DNA of 32,832 nucleotides from positions 1 to 32,832 of the IMG/VR virus record IMGVR_UViG_3300033064_002265, one strand, 5' to 3'. Position numbers and translations under genes: made by a program. This document shows, piece by piece, positions 1 to 5,341 of this stretch (position 1 is its first letter; each line of letters starts with the position of its first letter). The DNA is from a virus. Under the pieces are notes generated by a model. That model searched no databases, was not told where the DNA came from, and was given only the letters and a program-made list of their open reading frames with translations.

Positions 1-46
1 CCTCTAAGGTCTGCCCCTCTAAGGTATGCCCCTCTAAGGTCTGCCC
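1..46. repeat. Three 15-base tandem repeats encoding pentapeptide units
   Basis: CTCTAAGGT(C/A)TGCCC occurs three times in a row, the first copy starting at base 2. On the minus strand each copy encodes one pentapeptide (A-D/Y-L-R-G). This is coding repetition, not a CRISPR or iteron array, and it continues past the left edge. Confidence 0.8.
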
Positions 47-122
47 GAATCCCTATTGAGCAGTTTGTATCTAGCCAACATAGATGATCGGCTAATATCT
101 TTTTCAACTCTTCTGCGTTCAT
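1..122 (-). CDS. Pentapeptide-repeat protein (partial, C-terminus beyond window)
   Basis: Reading leftward from an ATG at 122-120, the frame stays open to the window edge. It gives a short N-terminal segment (MNAEELKKILADHL...) and then tandem A-(D/Y)-L-R-G units, the signature of pentapeptide-repeat proteins, which fold as a right-handed quadrilateral beta-helix. The 15-base DNA repeat at 1-46 is the coding for these units. An AAAGGGG Shine-Dalgarno lies about 7 bases upstream of the ATG. Some members of the family mimic DNA and act on gyrase (established for Qnr/MfpA), but most have no known role, and nothing here assigns one. It follows the Cys-rich gene at 196-528 and probably shares its transcript. 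Confidence 0.8.
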   Translation of the reverse strand, partial: MNAEELKKILADHLCWLDTNCSIGIRADLRGAYLRGADLR

Positions 123-148
123 TTTCTTGCCCCTTTAACAAATAAACG

Positions 149-185
149 GTTACTAGGAGGTTCTCAGTAAGAACCCCCCTGTAAC
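149..185 (-). other. Intercistronic imperfect hairpin
   Basis: GTTAC (149-153) pairs with GTAAC (181-185), and GG-A-GGTTCT (156-164) pairs with AGAACC-C-CC (170-178) around the loop CAGTA. Only symmetric mismatches separate the arms. It lies between the stop of the 196-528 gene and the start of the pentapeptide gene. There is no U-run after it on the minus strand, so it is more likely an mRNA stability or processing element than an intrinsic terminator. Confidence 0.45.
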
Positions 186-195
186 TATTTATCCC

Positions 196-528
196 CTAAC
201 AAAAAGCAATCGAAACCCTTGTGCATAAATCACATTCGACTTCTGACCATTTGTGGGATATGTGATTCCTTGTTTTACAGTGGGGGCAAACCCAAAAAAA
301 CTTGAAACAAAAACCGCACTCTGCTAATTTTACCTTGACCCTCACTTTATCGGGGGTGCTGTTGTCCCATATTTCAAAACACTGTTGACATATTGTGCTG
401 CCATAGTTTTTTATGTGCCCTGCATTTGCATGGACAAACCTATCCTTTTCATTATACTCTTTCCCGCAATAGGAAAGCCCTGCGTATTCCCCGGTTAATG
501 TCAAGTGTACTACTTGTTTTTCACTCAT
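196..528 (-). CDS. Cys-rich putative zinc-binding protein
   Basis: This 110-aa protein is not recognised by family. It has many cysteines in pairs: CQQC near the middle, then CGFCF, CPHCKTRNH and CDLC in the C-terminal half, the pattern of one or two zinc ribbons. No enzymatic motif is visible. The ATG at 528 is preceded by AAGGGG at suitable spacing. It is the first gene downstream of the strong minus-strand promoter at 665-693, with a roughly 130-base leader carrying a 9-bp hairpin (561-592). Position and size suggest a small early protein; its function is unknown. Confidence 0.75.
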   Translation of the reverse strand: MSEKQVVHLTLTGEYAGLSYCGKEYNEKDRFVHANAGHIKNYGSTICQQCFEIWDNSTPDKVRVKVKLAECGFCFKFFWVCPHCKTRNHISHKWSEVECDLCTRVSIAFC

Positions 529-560
529 TATTCAACCCCTTAATTGAGTAATAACGAGTA

Positions 561-592
561 GAACACTGTAACGATAACTTGAAACAGTGTTC
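561..592 (-). other. 9-bp hairpin in leader of the 196-528 gene
   Basis: GAACACTGT (561-569) and ACAGTGTTC (584-592) are perfect reverse complements separated by 14 bases. The hairpin lies between the promoter at 665-693 and the first gene, so it would form in the 5' leader RNA. There is no U-tract after it. It may be a stability or regulatory hairpin, or an operator-like dyad at DNA level. The palindrome CCGATCGG abuts it (592-599). Confidence 0.5.
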
Positions 593-664
593 CGATCGGC
601 ATTACCCGACGATACCTGATTTGCCCCCTATTAACTTTTCAAGGACCATAAATGAAGATACCAT

Positions 665-693
665 ACTATACACCAAAAACATATCAAAGTCAA
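665..693 (-). promoter_or_regulatory. Sigma70-type promoter P1, leftward
   Basis: On the minus strand TTGACT (693-688) and TATAGT (670-665) are separated by 17 bases, close to the TTGACA/TATAAT consensus. The flanks TTGACTTT and TGGTGTATAGT are identical to those of the promoter at 7486-7513. It reads towards the Cys-rich gene at 196-528 and the pentapeptide-repeat gene. The repeat of the whole element at two gene-cluster heads is the main support. Confidence 0.75.
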
Positions 694-860
694 GTAAAAA
701 AAGGAAAATAATACACGCAGAGTGTCAAAGCTCAATGACTCTTGATTGACATAACCGGAAGCTAAACAAGGACTTGCGTATCATGTAACCCCCTAGTAAA
801 GGATAATAGTTAATATTAAGAAGGTGTCATAGTACTCAGTAGTCAATTAACTATCTACAG

Positions 861-891
861 GACAGACTAAGCAAGGGCCTAGACAGACTAA
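861..891. repeat. Direct repeat GACAGACTAA, two copies 21 bases apart
   Basis: Identical 10-mers at 861-870 and 882-891 have start-to-start spacing of 21 bases, about two helical turns. That places both copies on one DNA face, as protein-binding sites often are. There is no other support for a binding site. Confidence 0.35.
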
Positions 892-1367
892 AGGGAGGAT
901 AACAGCAGTATTGATATAGTTAAGCCACAATGCACAGTCGGAAGCTGAAAGAAACCGCTCTCAATATACCCCTACAAGAGAGAACACAAGTATATAGTCT
1001 TTACTGCGTTTCCAGCCCTTAAGTGAAGTTAGGTATCCCCTCCAATATCTATTTCCCTGTGATTTCTTCAATATCTTGGCTCTTTACACTACTATAGCCA
1101 TACGCATAGTGTCTTCATCTCCCGGCTACCCTGATTATAAGGCTATTATGCAGGGTGACACAATCTGTCAAGTATGAGCTGTCCTATAATATCATCGAAA
1201 CTATCGAATCCATCGAGATAATAGATTTATATGCCCCCATTCCATAGGGGACGACACATGGTATGTGAGACAATAGGCTGACGATAGAGTATTGAGGCTT
1301 ATTGTGGGGTGATGTAGTGTTATGGGACGTTGGGGGTGTAGGTGGGGTCCGATCGGTAAATAAGGTA

Positions 1368-1394
1368 GGGACTGGGTGTTAGATACCCAGCCCC
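1368..1394 (-). terminator. Stable hairpin downstream of the leftward replication operon
   Basis: As minus-strand RNA, GGGGCUGGGU and ACCCAGUCCC pair over 10 positions (one G-U) around a 7-base loop. As plus-strand RNA the same position is an A-C mismatch, so the minus transcript is favoured. It lies about 65 bases after the stop of the 1459-1884 gene, where the leftward operon would end. No clear U-run follows, so it may be a 3'-end stabilising or processing hairpin rather than a classic intrinsic terminator. Confidence 0.5.
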
Positions 1395-1458
1395 TTCCAG
1401 TACAGAATTTATTGATTTAACGGCGATAGAAAAAATTTCTACATATATTTTGGGGGAT

Positions 1459-1884
1459 TTAATCCACTATCTCACAAGAGTTTGGACGTAAATCGACCGC
1501 CATCATTAATCCATCATCATTGCGAATTACAAAGCTACTCCCAACAAACTCTATTGTACCTACATCCTCAAAGTTTACTGGGTTGTTGTGGTGATCATAA
1601 GATGTCATCCAAACTTTTACTCTCGCTCCCTCATAGTATCTTTTACCTTTTCTGTCTCTTAGGTCGAGATAACGCACATAGTTAGGGTGAGCCTCTCCTT
1701 CTTCTATGTGATCAGTGTGATCCGTTATCTCATCCATTTCTGGGGAAACGTCGTAACTCCGTTTACAATTGTGGCACTTGAAACAATCTATATCTACACC
1801 ATGATTATCATCTGCAAAACCCTGATCAATCCAGTTTGGAGCCTCGCAATCGGGGCAATCTATCTCTAACCAACTTTTAGCCAT
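1459..1884 (-). CDS. Zinc-ribbon protein with C-terminal beta-rich segment
   Basis: The protein has 141 aa. Its N-terminal third has two paired-cysteine knuckles, CPDC (about residues 10-13) and CFKCHNC (about 34-40), typical of a zinc ribbon. The C-terminal half (GARVKVWMTSYD..., VGTIEFVGSSFVIRN) looks like a small beta barrel. AAGGAGAT sits just upstream of the ATG, a strong ribosome site. It appears to be the last gene of the leftward operon. The hairpin CTGGG-TTT-CCCAG (1901-1913) lies between it and the preceding gene. Phage zinc-ribbon proteins of this kind are often host-takeover or nucleic-acid-binding factors; the specific role is unknown. Confidence 0.8.
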   Translation of the reverse strand: MAKSWLEIDCPDCEAPNWIDQGFADDNHGVDIDCFKCHNCKRSYDVSPEMDEITDHTDHIEEGEAHPNYVRYLDLRDRKGKRYYEGARVKVWMTSYDHHNNPVNFEDVGTIEFVGSSFVIRNDDGLMMAVDLRPNSCEIVD

Positions 1885-1929
1885 AAATATCTCCTTTCTA
1901 CTGGGAAACCCAGCCTATTTTATATTTTT

Positions 1930-2220
1930 TCAACAATACCCACAATTCAGATTGGAAACAATTCTTTCACTTGGCTTCAAGCAGGAAAAAGGACTGTCCC
2001 CTATCTTTCTCCAAGCACAAGGCAACCAATCCTCAGGAACATAATAAAATCTCCCCTCTCTGTCAACCACGCTAAAGCCAATAGCACTGAGGACAAGTTT
2101 CTCAGGGTATGGGACTGTCTTCTTGCCACCCCCAAACTCTGTAGTATAGTGGATAATATTTCTCTCACTCAAGGAAACCCACTCACCAATAGGTATATAT
2201 TTTCTTTGTTTCTTCCTCAT
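1930..2220 (-). CDS. Small hypothetical protein
   Basis: A 96-aa protein with no family recognised. I chose the ATG at 2220 over an in-frame TTG at 2226 because a GAGGT Shine-Dalgarno lies at ideal distance from the ATG. The sequence mixes short beta-like stretches (EKLVLSAIGFSVVDREGRFYYVP) with conserved-looking Trp residues, and ends in CGYC, which with an earlier Cys could bind metal. It sits between two other small genes of the leftward operon and presumably shares their transcript. Confidence 0.7.
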   Translation of the reverse strand: MRKKQRKYIPIGEWVSLSERNIIHYTTEFGGGKKTVPYPEKLVLSAIGFSVVDREGRFYYVPEDWLPCAWRKIGDSPFSCLKPSERIVSNLNCGYC

Positions 2221-2238
2221 TACCAAGACCTCATTAAT

Positions 2239-2499
2239 TTATCTTATAAAAACACGTCTTCCGCTAATACAGCCCTTGGGAATAGTCATGGTCCCTTGAT
2301 ACTGGAGGTTATCCTTATCTGATCCAATTGATTGAACCAATACAAGGTAATCCTCGGTTTCCTCTAGTAGATATCCTATAGAACTTATTTTGTTTGGCGG
2401 GATTGAGAATACTTCCTTGTGAAATAACCACTCCGATGTTCCAGAAGAATCAACCCATTCAACCTCAATCAAATGATTTATTGCATTATCATGTAACAT
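2239..2499 (-). CDS. Conserved small phage-type protein, unknown function
   Basis: An 86-aa beta-rich protein. The pattern is V-x-W-V-D-S near residue 15, then SSIGYLLEETEDYLVLVQSI, then IPKGCI near the C-terminus. This arrangement recurs, from memory, in small uncharacterised phage early proteins. The ATG at 2499 is preferred over the TTG at 2505 because a GGGGGGGT purine run lies upstream and the upstream gene ends at 2502. Translation is probably coupled to that gene. No catalytic residues are evident. Confidence 0.75.
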   Translation of the reverse strand: MLHDNAINHLIEVEWVDSSGTSEWLFHKEVFSIPPNKISSIGYLLEETEDYLVLVQSIGSDKDNLQYQGTMTIPKGCISGRRVFIR

Positions 2500-2501
2500 A
2501 A

Positions 2502-2798
2502 TCAACCCCCCCTATCTATTAGCCAAGAAAGGGGGTTAATCTTATATACAGTTCCCCCAATTTCAGTACGAAGTAGTGTTTTCCCACACTTTTCACATAT
2601 AACAAAGATTTCATCAACCTGCTGCCCCCTGAGACGGTCTTGGATAATGCTATATGGACGATAGCTCACTTTTAATTTACACTTGTGCCTGCATCTGAAC
2701 TGACATAATCTCAACCATTTACTCCACAAACCCAGTTTAGCAACAACAATATTTAAGTTGTGGGTAAGCACACACCACATGTAGCTCTTACGAAACAT
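2502..2798 (-). CDS. Small basic Cys-containing protein
   Basis: The protein has 98 aa from the ATG at 2798. This start is two bases after the stop of the preceding gene and is preceded by GGGAGAG, a better arrangement than an ATG at 2828 that would overlap by about 30 bases. The sequence is basic (RCRHKCKLK), with a CEKC pair about 25 residues from the end, consistent with a small zinc knuckle and nucleic-acid binding. No named family is recognised. Confidence 0.65.
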   Translation of the reverse strand: MFRKSYMWCVLTHNLNIVVAKLGLWSKWLRLCQFRCRHKCKLKVSYRPYSIIQDRLRGQQVDEIFVICEKCGKTLLRTEIGGTVYKINPLSWLIDRGG

Positions 2799-2799
2799 A

Positions 2800-3093
2800 T
2801 CAAACTCTCCCTTCCAAGGACCATCCATAGCGTCTTAATAGTCTTCCAGCAGCCTTGCCTGAACTTACACCAAAAAATTTCGGTTTGTGTTTTCCAACAT
2901 ATATCTCTGCATCGTGGTACTTTCCTGTAACTATCTTCACGTTCTCTACGCTCAGATTGTTTGACAGAAATGTTGGATCACCCTCTTGTAAAGCTTCTAC
3001 TTGTTCCTGCGTTAAAATATCCATATAGAAGAAGAGCATTTTATCATCATCCCCAAGAATAAGCTTTAATTCATATTTAACTTGCCAATCCAA
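2800..3093 (-). CDS. Hypothetical protein with TTG start
   Basis: The product is 97 aa: N-terminal DWQVKYELKLILGDDD, an acidic middle segment (LTQEQVEALQEGDP) and a basic C-terminus rich in Arg/Lys/Gly. The only in-frame start near a ribosome site is TTG at 3093, with a GGGGGGT run just upstream. No motif points to a function. It is flanked by short genes of the same strand and belongs to the leftward operon. Confidence 0.65.
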   Translation of the reverse strand: MDWQVKYELKLILGDDDKMLFFYMDILTQEQVEALQEGDPTFLSNNLSVENVKIVTGKYHDAEIYVGKHKPKFFGVSSGKAAGRLLRRYGWSLEGRV

Positions 3094-3094
3094 A

Positions 3095-3178
3095 TTAACC
3101 CCCCATAATCCACTTTACCAAATTATCTTTCTCCATACGTTCTTTCTGTTGATCAATTGCTTCGATAGCTGTTCCTAT
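3095..3178 (-). CDS. Possible 27-codon micro-ORF without a canonical start
   Basis: Between two genes of the operon one frame reads ATA-GGA-ACA-... to a TAA, giving GTAIEAIDQQKERMEKDNLVKWIMGG after the first residue. That composition is amphipathic and looks like a real helix. The only start with a good ribosome site (GAGGG, six bases upstream) is ATA; the first ATG leaves only 12 codons. Rare AUA/AUU initiation is known, but a chance open frame or a decayed gene is at least as likely. Confidence 0.22.
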   Translation of the reverse strand: MGTAIEAIDQQKERMEKDNLVKWIMGG

Positions 3179-3180
3179 CT

Positions 3181-3387
3181 TTAGCCCTCTAACTTAGCCA
3201 GTTTTGTTATACTGGTTACATACCTACTTGGGAGTAGGTGTTTAGTGAGGGCTTCATAAATTAAATTCTTTCTAGCTATCTTTTTATTTGGTGCTAGGAC
3301 CAAAGCCGAGAAATGTGTGAGTATCCCATTACCAGAAAACTGTGGATTTGATATAATTACCCCATAGTACATTTTCTTCTTCATCAT
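3181..3387 (-). CDS. Small basic hypothetical protein
   Basis: The product is 68 aa, basic, beginning MMKKKMYYGVIISN; the first two codons are both ATG, so the start may be 3387 or 3384. AGGGG lies just upstream, and the 3384 start has the better spacing. The segment FSALVLAPNKKIARKNLIYEALTKHL suggests a beta-alpha unit. It follows the clamp-loader gene by six bases and overlaps its ribosome-site region, so it is clearly in the same operon. No function assigned. Confidence 0.65.
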   Translation of the reverse strand: MMKKKMYYGVIISNPQFSGNGILTHFSALVLAPNKKIARKNLIYEALTKHLLPSRYVTSITKLAKLEG

Positions 3388-3393
3388 TGTCCC

Positions 3394-4464
3394 CTATTTA
3401 GAAAATTTTTCCAATGAGTACAGCAGCAGACTAAGAATAACCTTATCTGTATTCTTCTCATTACCATATAGATCATGTAGTTTCGCAGTGAGTTGATATA
3501 GCTCGGTTAGGCTGAACTTCCTCTTCATGACATGGCAGAATTTGATGTTCCCCTTTGCTACTCCAATCTCACTCCCTGAGGACACTGTTGCTATTGAGGA
3601 GAACAACCCCATCAAGGAGGTGATCGCTGCGTTAGAACCCATACCAGCAGCAAAGAACAGATTCCAATGCTTCACCAAAGATTCTGCCTCCCTGTTCCCA
3701 AGAGCAGAAACAACACCATAGATATCCCTGAAGGTAGCACCCAGAACCTTTGATACTACTGCCAGATCATGCACTCCATCTACAGTAGCAACTTTCTCCA
3801 ACCACTTAATTCCATTTCTTATATTGCAATCTGAAAATGAGACTATAAGATCAAGCCCATCATCACTTACGCCAAGCTCTTCAGCAGTGTTGATTTTCTC
3901 CAAGACTGTTTTAATATTTTCCTCTCTTGCACTGTAGAAGGGAAACTGAGTGCACCTGCTCCTTATAGTGTCTGGAATCCTATCAACCTCAGTGGTAACT
4001 ATTATGAATTTCACATGAGATGGAGGCTCTTCCAAACCTTTTAGCAGTGCATTAAAGGCTGACTTACTAAGCATGTGTGCTTCATCTATGAGGTAGAACT
4101 TGGTATTGTTCTTTCTCATTGGAAGATAATACATATTTCTAAGGATCATTCTCACATCATCTACTGAATTTTTGTCTGATCCATTGATCTCTATAACATC
4201 AACATCGTCACCACCTTCAATTCCCTTACAGGATGAACATTCATTACAGGGGCATTTGGAAACACTATTCCCCTCACAATTCCAAAACTTTATAAAGGCT
4301 CTTGCCGAACTGGTTTTGCCCGTACCAGATGGGCCATGAAGCAAAGCAACATCAAAATCACCAACAGTCAGATATTTTGCAGACACTTGGCCAATTACCT
4401 CGTTGAGATTTTTTGGCCTATACTTTCTGGCTAGGTCTACAGTTTTAGTTTTCTTTCTGCCCAT
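3394..4464 (-). CDS. dnaX-like: DnaX-like clamp-loader ATPase (DNA polymerase III gamma/tau type)
   Basis: A 356-aa AAA+ protein. It shows KYRPKNLNEVIGQ at residues 14-26, Walker A GPSGTGKT at 44-51, a cysteine cluster (C63, C73, C76, C79) matching the DnaX zinc finger, Walker B with DEAH at 127-130, and an SRC arginine-finger motif at 169-171. Clamp loaders use ATP to open and place a sliding clamp on primed DNA. The length fits a gamma-like product with no tau extension. It overlaps the preceding gene by 20 bases and has GGGAG upstream of its ATG. It lies in the same operon as a family A polymerase, an unusual pairing. No sliding clamp or other loader subunit is in the window, so it may use host delta/delta-prime and the host clamp. 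Confidence 0.93.
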   Translation of the reverse strand: MGRKKTKTVDLARKYRPKNLNEVIGQVSAKYLTVGDFDVALLHGPSGTGKTSSARAFIKFWNCEGNSVSKCPCNECSSCKGIEGGDDVDVIEINGSDKNSVDDVRMILRNMYYLPMRKNNTKFYLIDEAHMLSKSAFNALLKGLEEPPSHVKFIIVTTEVDRIPDTIRSRCTQFPFYSAREENIKTVLEKINTAEELGVSDDGLDLIVSFSDCNIRNGIKWLEKVATVDGVHDLAVVSKVLGATFRDIYGVVSALGNREAESLVKHWNLFFAAGMGSNAAITSLMGLFSSIATVSSGSEIGVAKGNIKFCHVMKRKFSLTELYQLTAKLHDLYGNEKNTDKVILSLLLYSLEKFSK

Positions 4465-4675
4465 TGTTTTTCTCCCGATACCATTTCACGGCATTACGAA
4501 CATTGATAACAAAAGATGGAAGAGTTATTATTAGAAGCCCATAGAGTTCTGTCTTGAAAGCTACTATAGTCCACAGGATTCCACTTATGAGATGAAGTAA
4601 ATACCCCTCCCACCTTTTATTACCAACAACAATCTTACCACCCAACTCAAATATCCCAGCAAGTACATCAAGCAT
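4445..4675 (-). CDS. Small membrane protein
   Basis: A 76-aa protein with two hydrophobic stretches (LLHLISGILWTIVAF at about residues 26-40 and LYGLLIITLPSFVINV at about 44-59) and a positively charged C-terminus (KWYREKNNGQKEN). A two-helix inner-membrane protein with both ends cytoplasmic is likely. Its ATG (4675-4673) overlaps the end of the SEC-C gene, and its own end overlaps the clamp-loader start by 20 bases, so translation is probably coupled. Function unknown. Confidence 0.75.
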   Translation of the reverse strand: MLDVLAGIFELGGKIVVGNKRWEGYLLHLISGILWTIVAFKTELYGLLIITLPSFVINVRNAVKWYREKNNGQKEN

Positions 4676-4820
4676 CGAGGATGGCCCTCCCTACTATATG
4701 CTTCCCCCAGTGACAAAACTTAAACTTCTTCCCACTCCCACATGGGCAAATATCATTTCTTACTGCCACATTTGCCTTTCTAAGCTCCGGCAATCTGATC
4801 CGTCTTCTTTGCTTATGCAC
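4668..4820 (-). CDS. SEC-C motif mini-protein
   Basis: A 50-aa protein from a GTG start (4820-4818) with an AAAGGG ribosome site about 6 bases upstream. It has a basic N-terminus (HKQRRRIRLPELRK) and then a full SEC-C zinc motif, CPCGSGKKFKFCH, at residues 25-37. C25, C27, C36 and H37 are the likely ligands. In SecA this motif binds zinc and contacts SecB or the ribosome; free-standing SEC-C proteins are common and mostly uncharacterised. It overlaps the upstream gene by 8 bases and the downstream gene by 8 bases. The intact motif and tight overlaps make it convincing despite its size. Confidence 0.82.
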   Translation of the reverse strand: MHKQRRRIRLPELRKANVAVRNDICPCGSGKKFKFCHWGKHIVGRAILDA

Positions 4821-5232
4821 GTTTGGCCCTTTCAACTCTTCTCTTGAGTGCTTTGAATCTCTTCAGTCTCATCACCTTTTCCAAAGCCCTACAATGTGTA
4901 TTAGCATATGCAGCCTTTTTTATTAGGTCATAGTAAACTCTAATTATCTCAACATAACTATCTTCTGCTACCGCTCTGTCTACCAACACTGAGTCAAGCT
5001 CGGCTCTCATTGCATGATACTCAGCCCAATACACTGAAGCCTTATTCCAACAACAACATTTACTTTTACAACATTCTCTATGTTTTAGTTCGTGAGTCAA
5101 CAAAAGCTTTCTTGAATCTAAACTCAAGCCTGTTCTTATATAGACAGTATCATTGCTCTCTTCATACCAACCCAGAGGCTGATGCTCTGGTCTATCATAA
5201 GTAATGTAGACTACCTTGGCCCTACTTTCCAT
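4813..5232 (-). CDS. Putative ImmA/IrrE-like metallopeptidase with Cys cluster
   Basis: A 139-aa protein with the motif THELKHRE: H47, E48 and H51 fit the HExxH zinc-protease signature, with E71 or E78 in the following helix as possible third ligand. The beta-strands before it (DTVYIRTGL) and the overall length fit small ImmA/IrrE or Zincin-like proteins. Directly after the motif is an unusual cluster, CC(x3)CCC at residues 54-61, which could form a second metal site. The C-terminus is strongly basic (LKRFKALKRRVERAKRA). Family members often cleave repressors, but no target is visible here. GGGAGGA lies upstream of the ATG. Catalytic activity is inferred from the motif only. Confidence 0.6.
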   Translation of the reverse strand: MESRAKVVYITYDRPEHQPLGWYEESNDTVYIRTGLSLDSRKLLLTHELKHRECCKSKCCCWNKASVYWAEYHAMRAELDSVLVDRAVAEDSYVEIIRVYYDLIKKAAYANTHCRALEKVMRLKRFKALKRRVERAKRA

Positions 5233-5341
5233 AATAGTTGTCCTCCCGAAGAGAAAGAAGAAATGCTATTTTATCGTGTGTGTTATATCTAAAGTGTCTT
5301 ATGAGGAATAGGATAAATCTTACTCTACGTCTTGGTTTCAT
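5222..5341 (-). CDS. 39-aa basic hydrophobic mini-protein
   Basis: This short gene starts at an ATG (5341-5339) overlapping the polymerase stop as TGATGA, and has one of the strongest ribosome sites in the window (GGAGGTGA, 4 bases before the ATG). The product begins MKPRRRVRFILFLIRHFRYN and ends LSLREDNYYGK; the mix of Arg and aliphatic residues suggests a membrane-surface or nucleic-acid-associated peptide. It ends 11 bases inside the next gene. No family recognised; the translation signals are the main evidence. Confidence 0.65.
   Translation of the reverse strand: MKPRRRVRFILFLIRHFRYNTHDKIAFLLSLREDNYYGK

Larger units (their letters stand above)
529..1458. other. Gene-free region of about 930 bases
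   Basis: I see no convincing gene here on either strand. It contains the minus-strand promoter at 665-693 and the hairpins at 561-592 and 1368-1394. The palindrome CCGATCGG occurs twice (592-599, 1349-1356). A direct repeat GACAGACTAA is spaced by 21 bases (861-870, 882-891). ATCGA occurs three times within about 25 bases near 1193-1217. A weaker minus-strand promoter candidate is TTGACA at 1171-1166 with CATAAT 15 bases downstream (1150-1145). The length is unusual for such a compact genome, and a replication origin or regulatory RNA is possible but unproven. Confidence 0.5.

Noticed and set aside
1-46. Short tandem repeats that could suggest a CRISPR or iteron array
   Set aside because: They are contiguous, 15 bases, without spacers, and encode pentapeptide units in frame.
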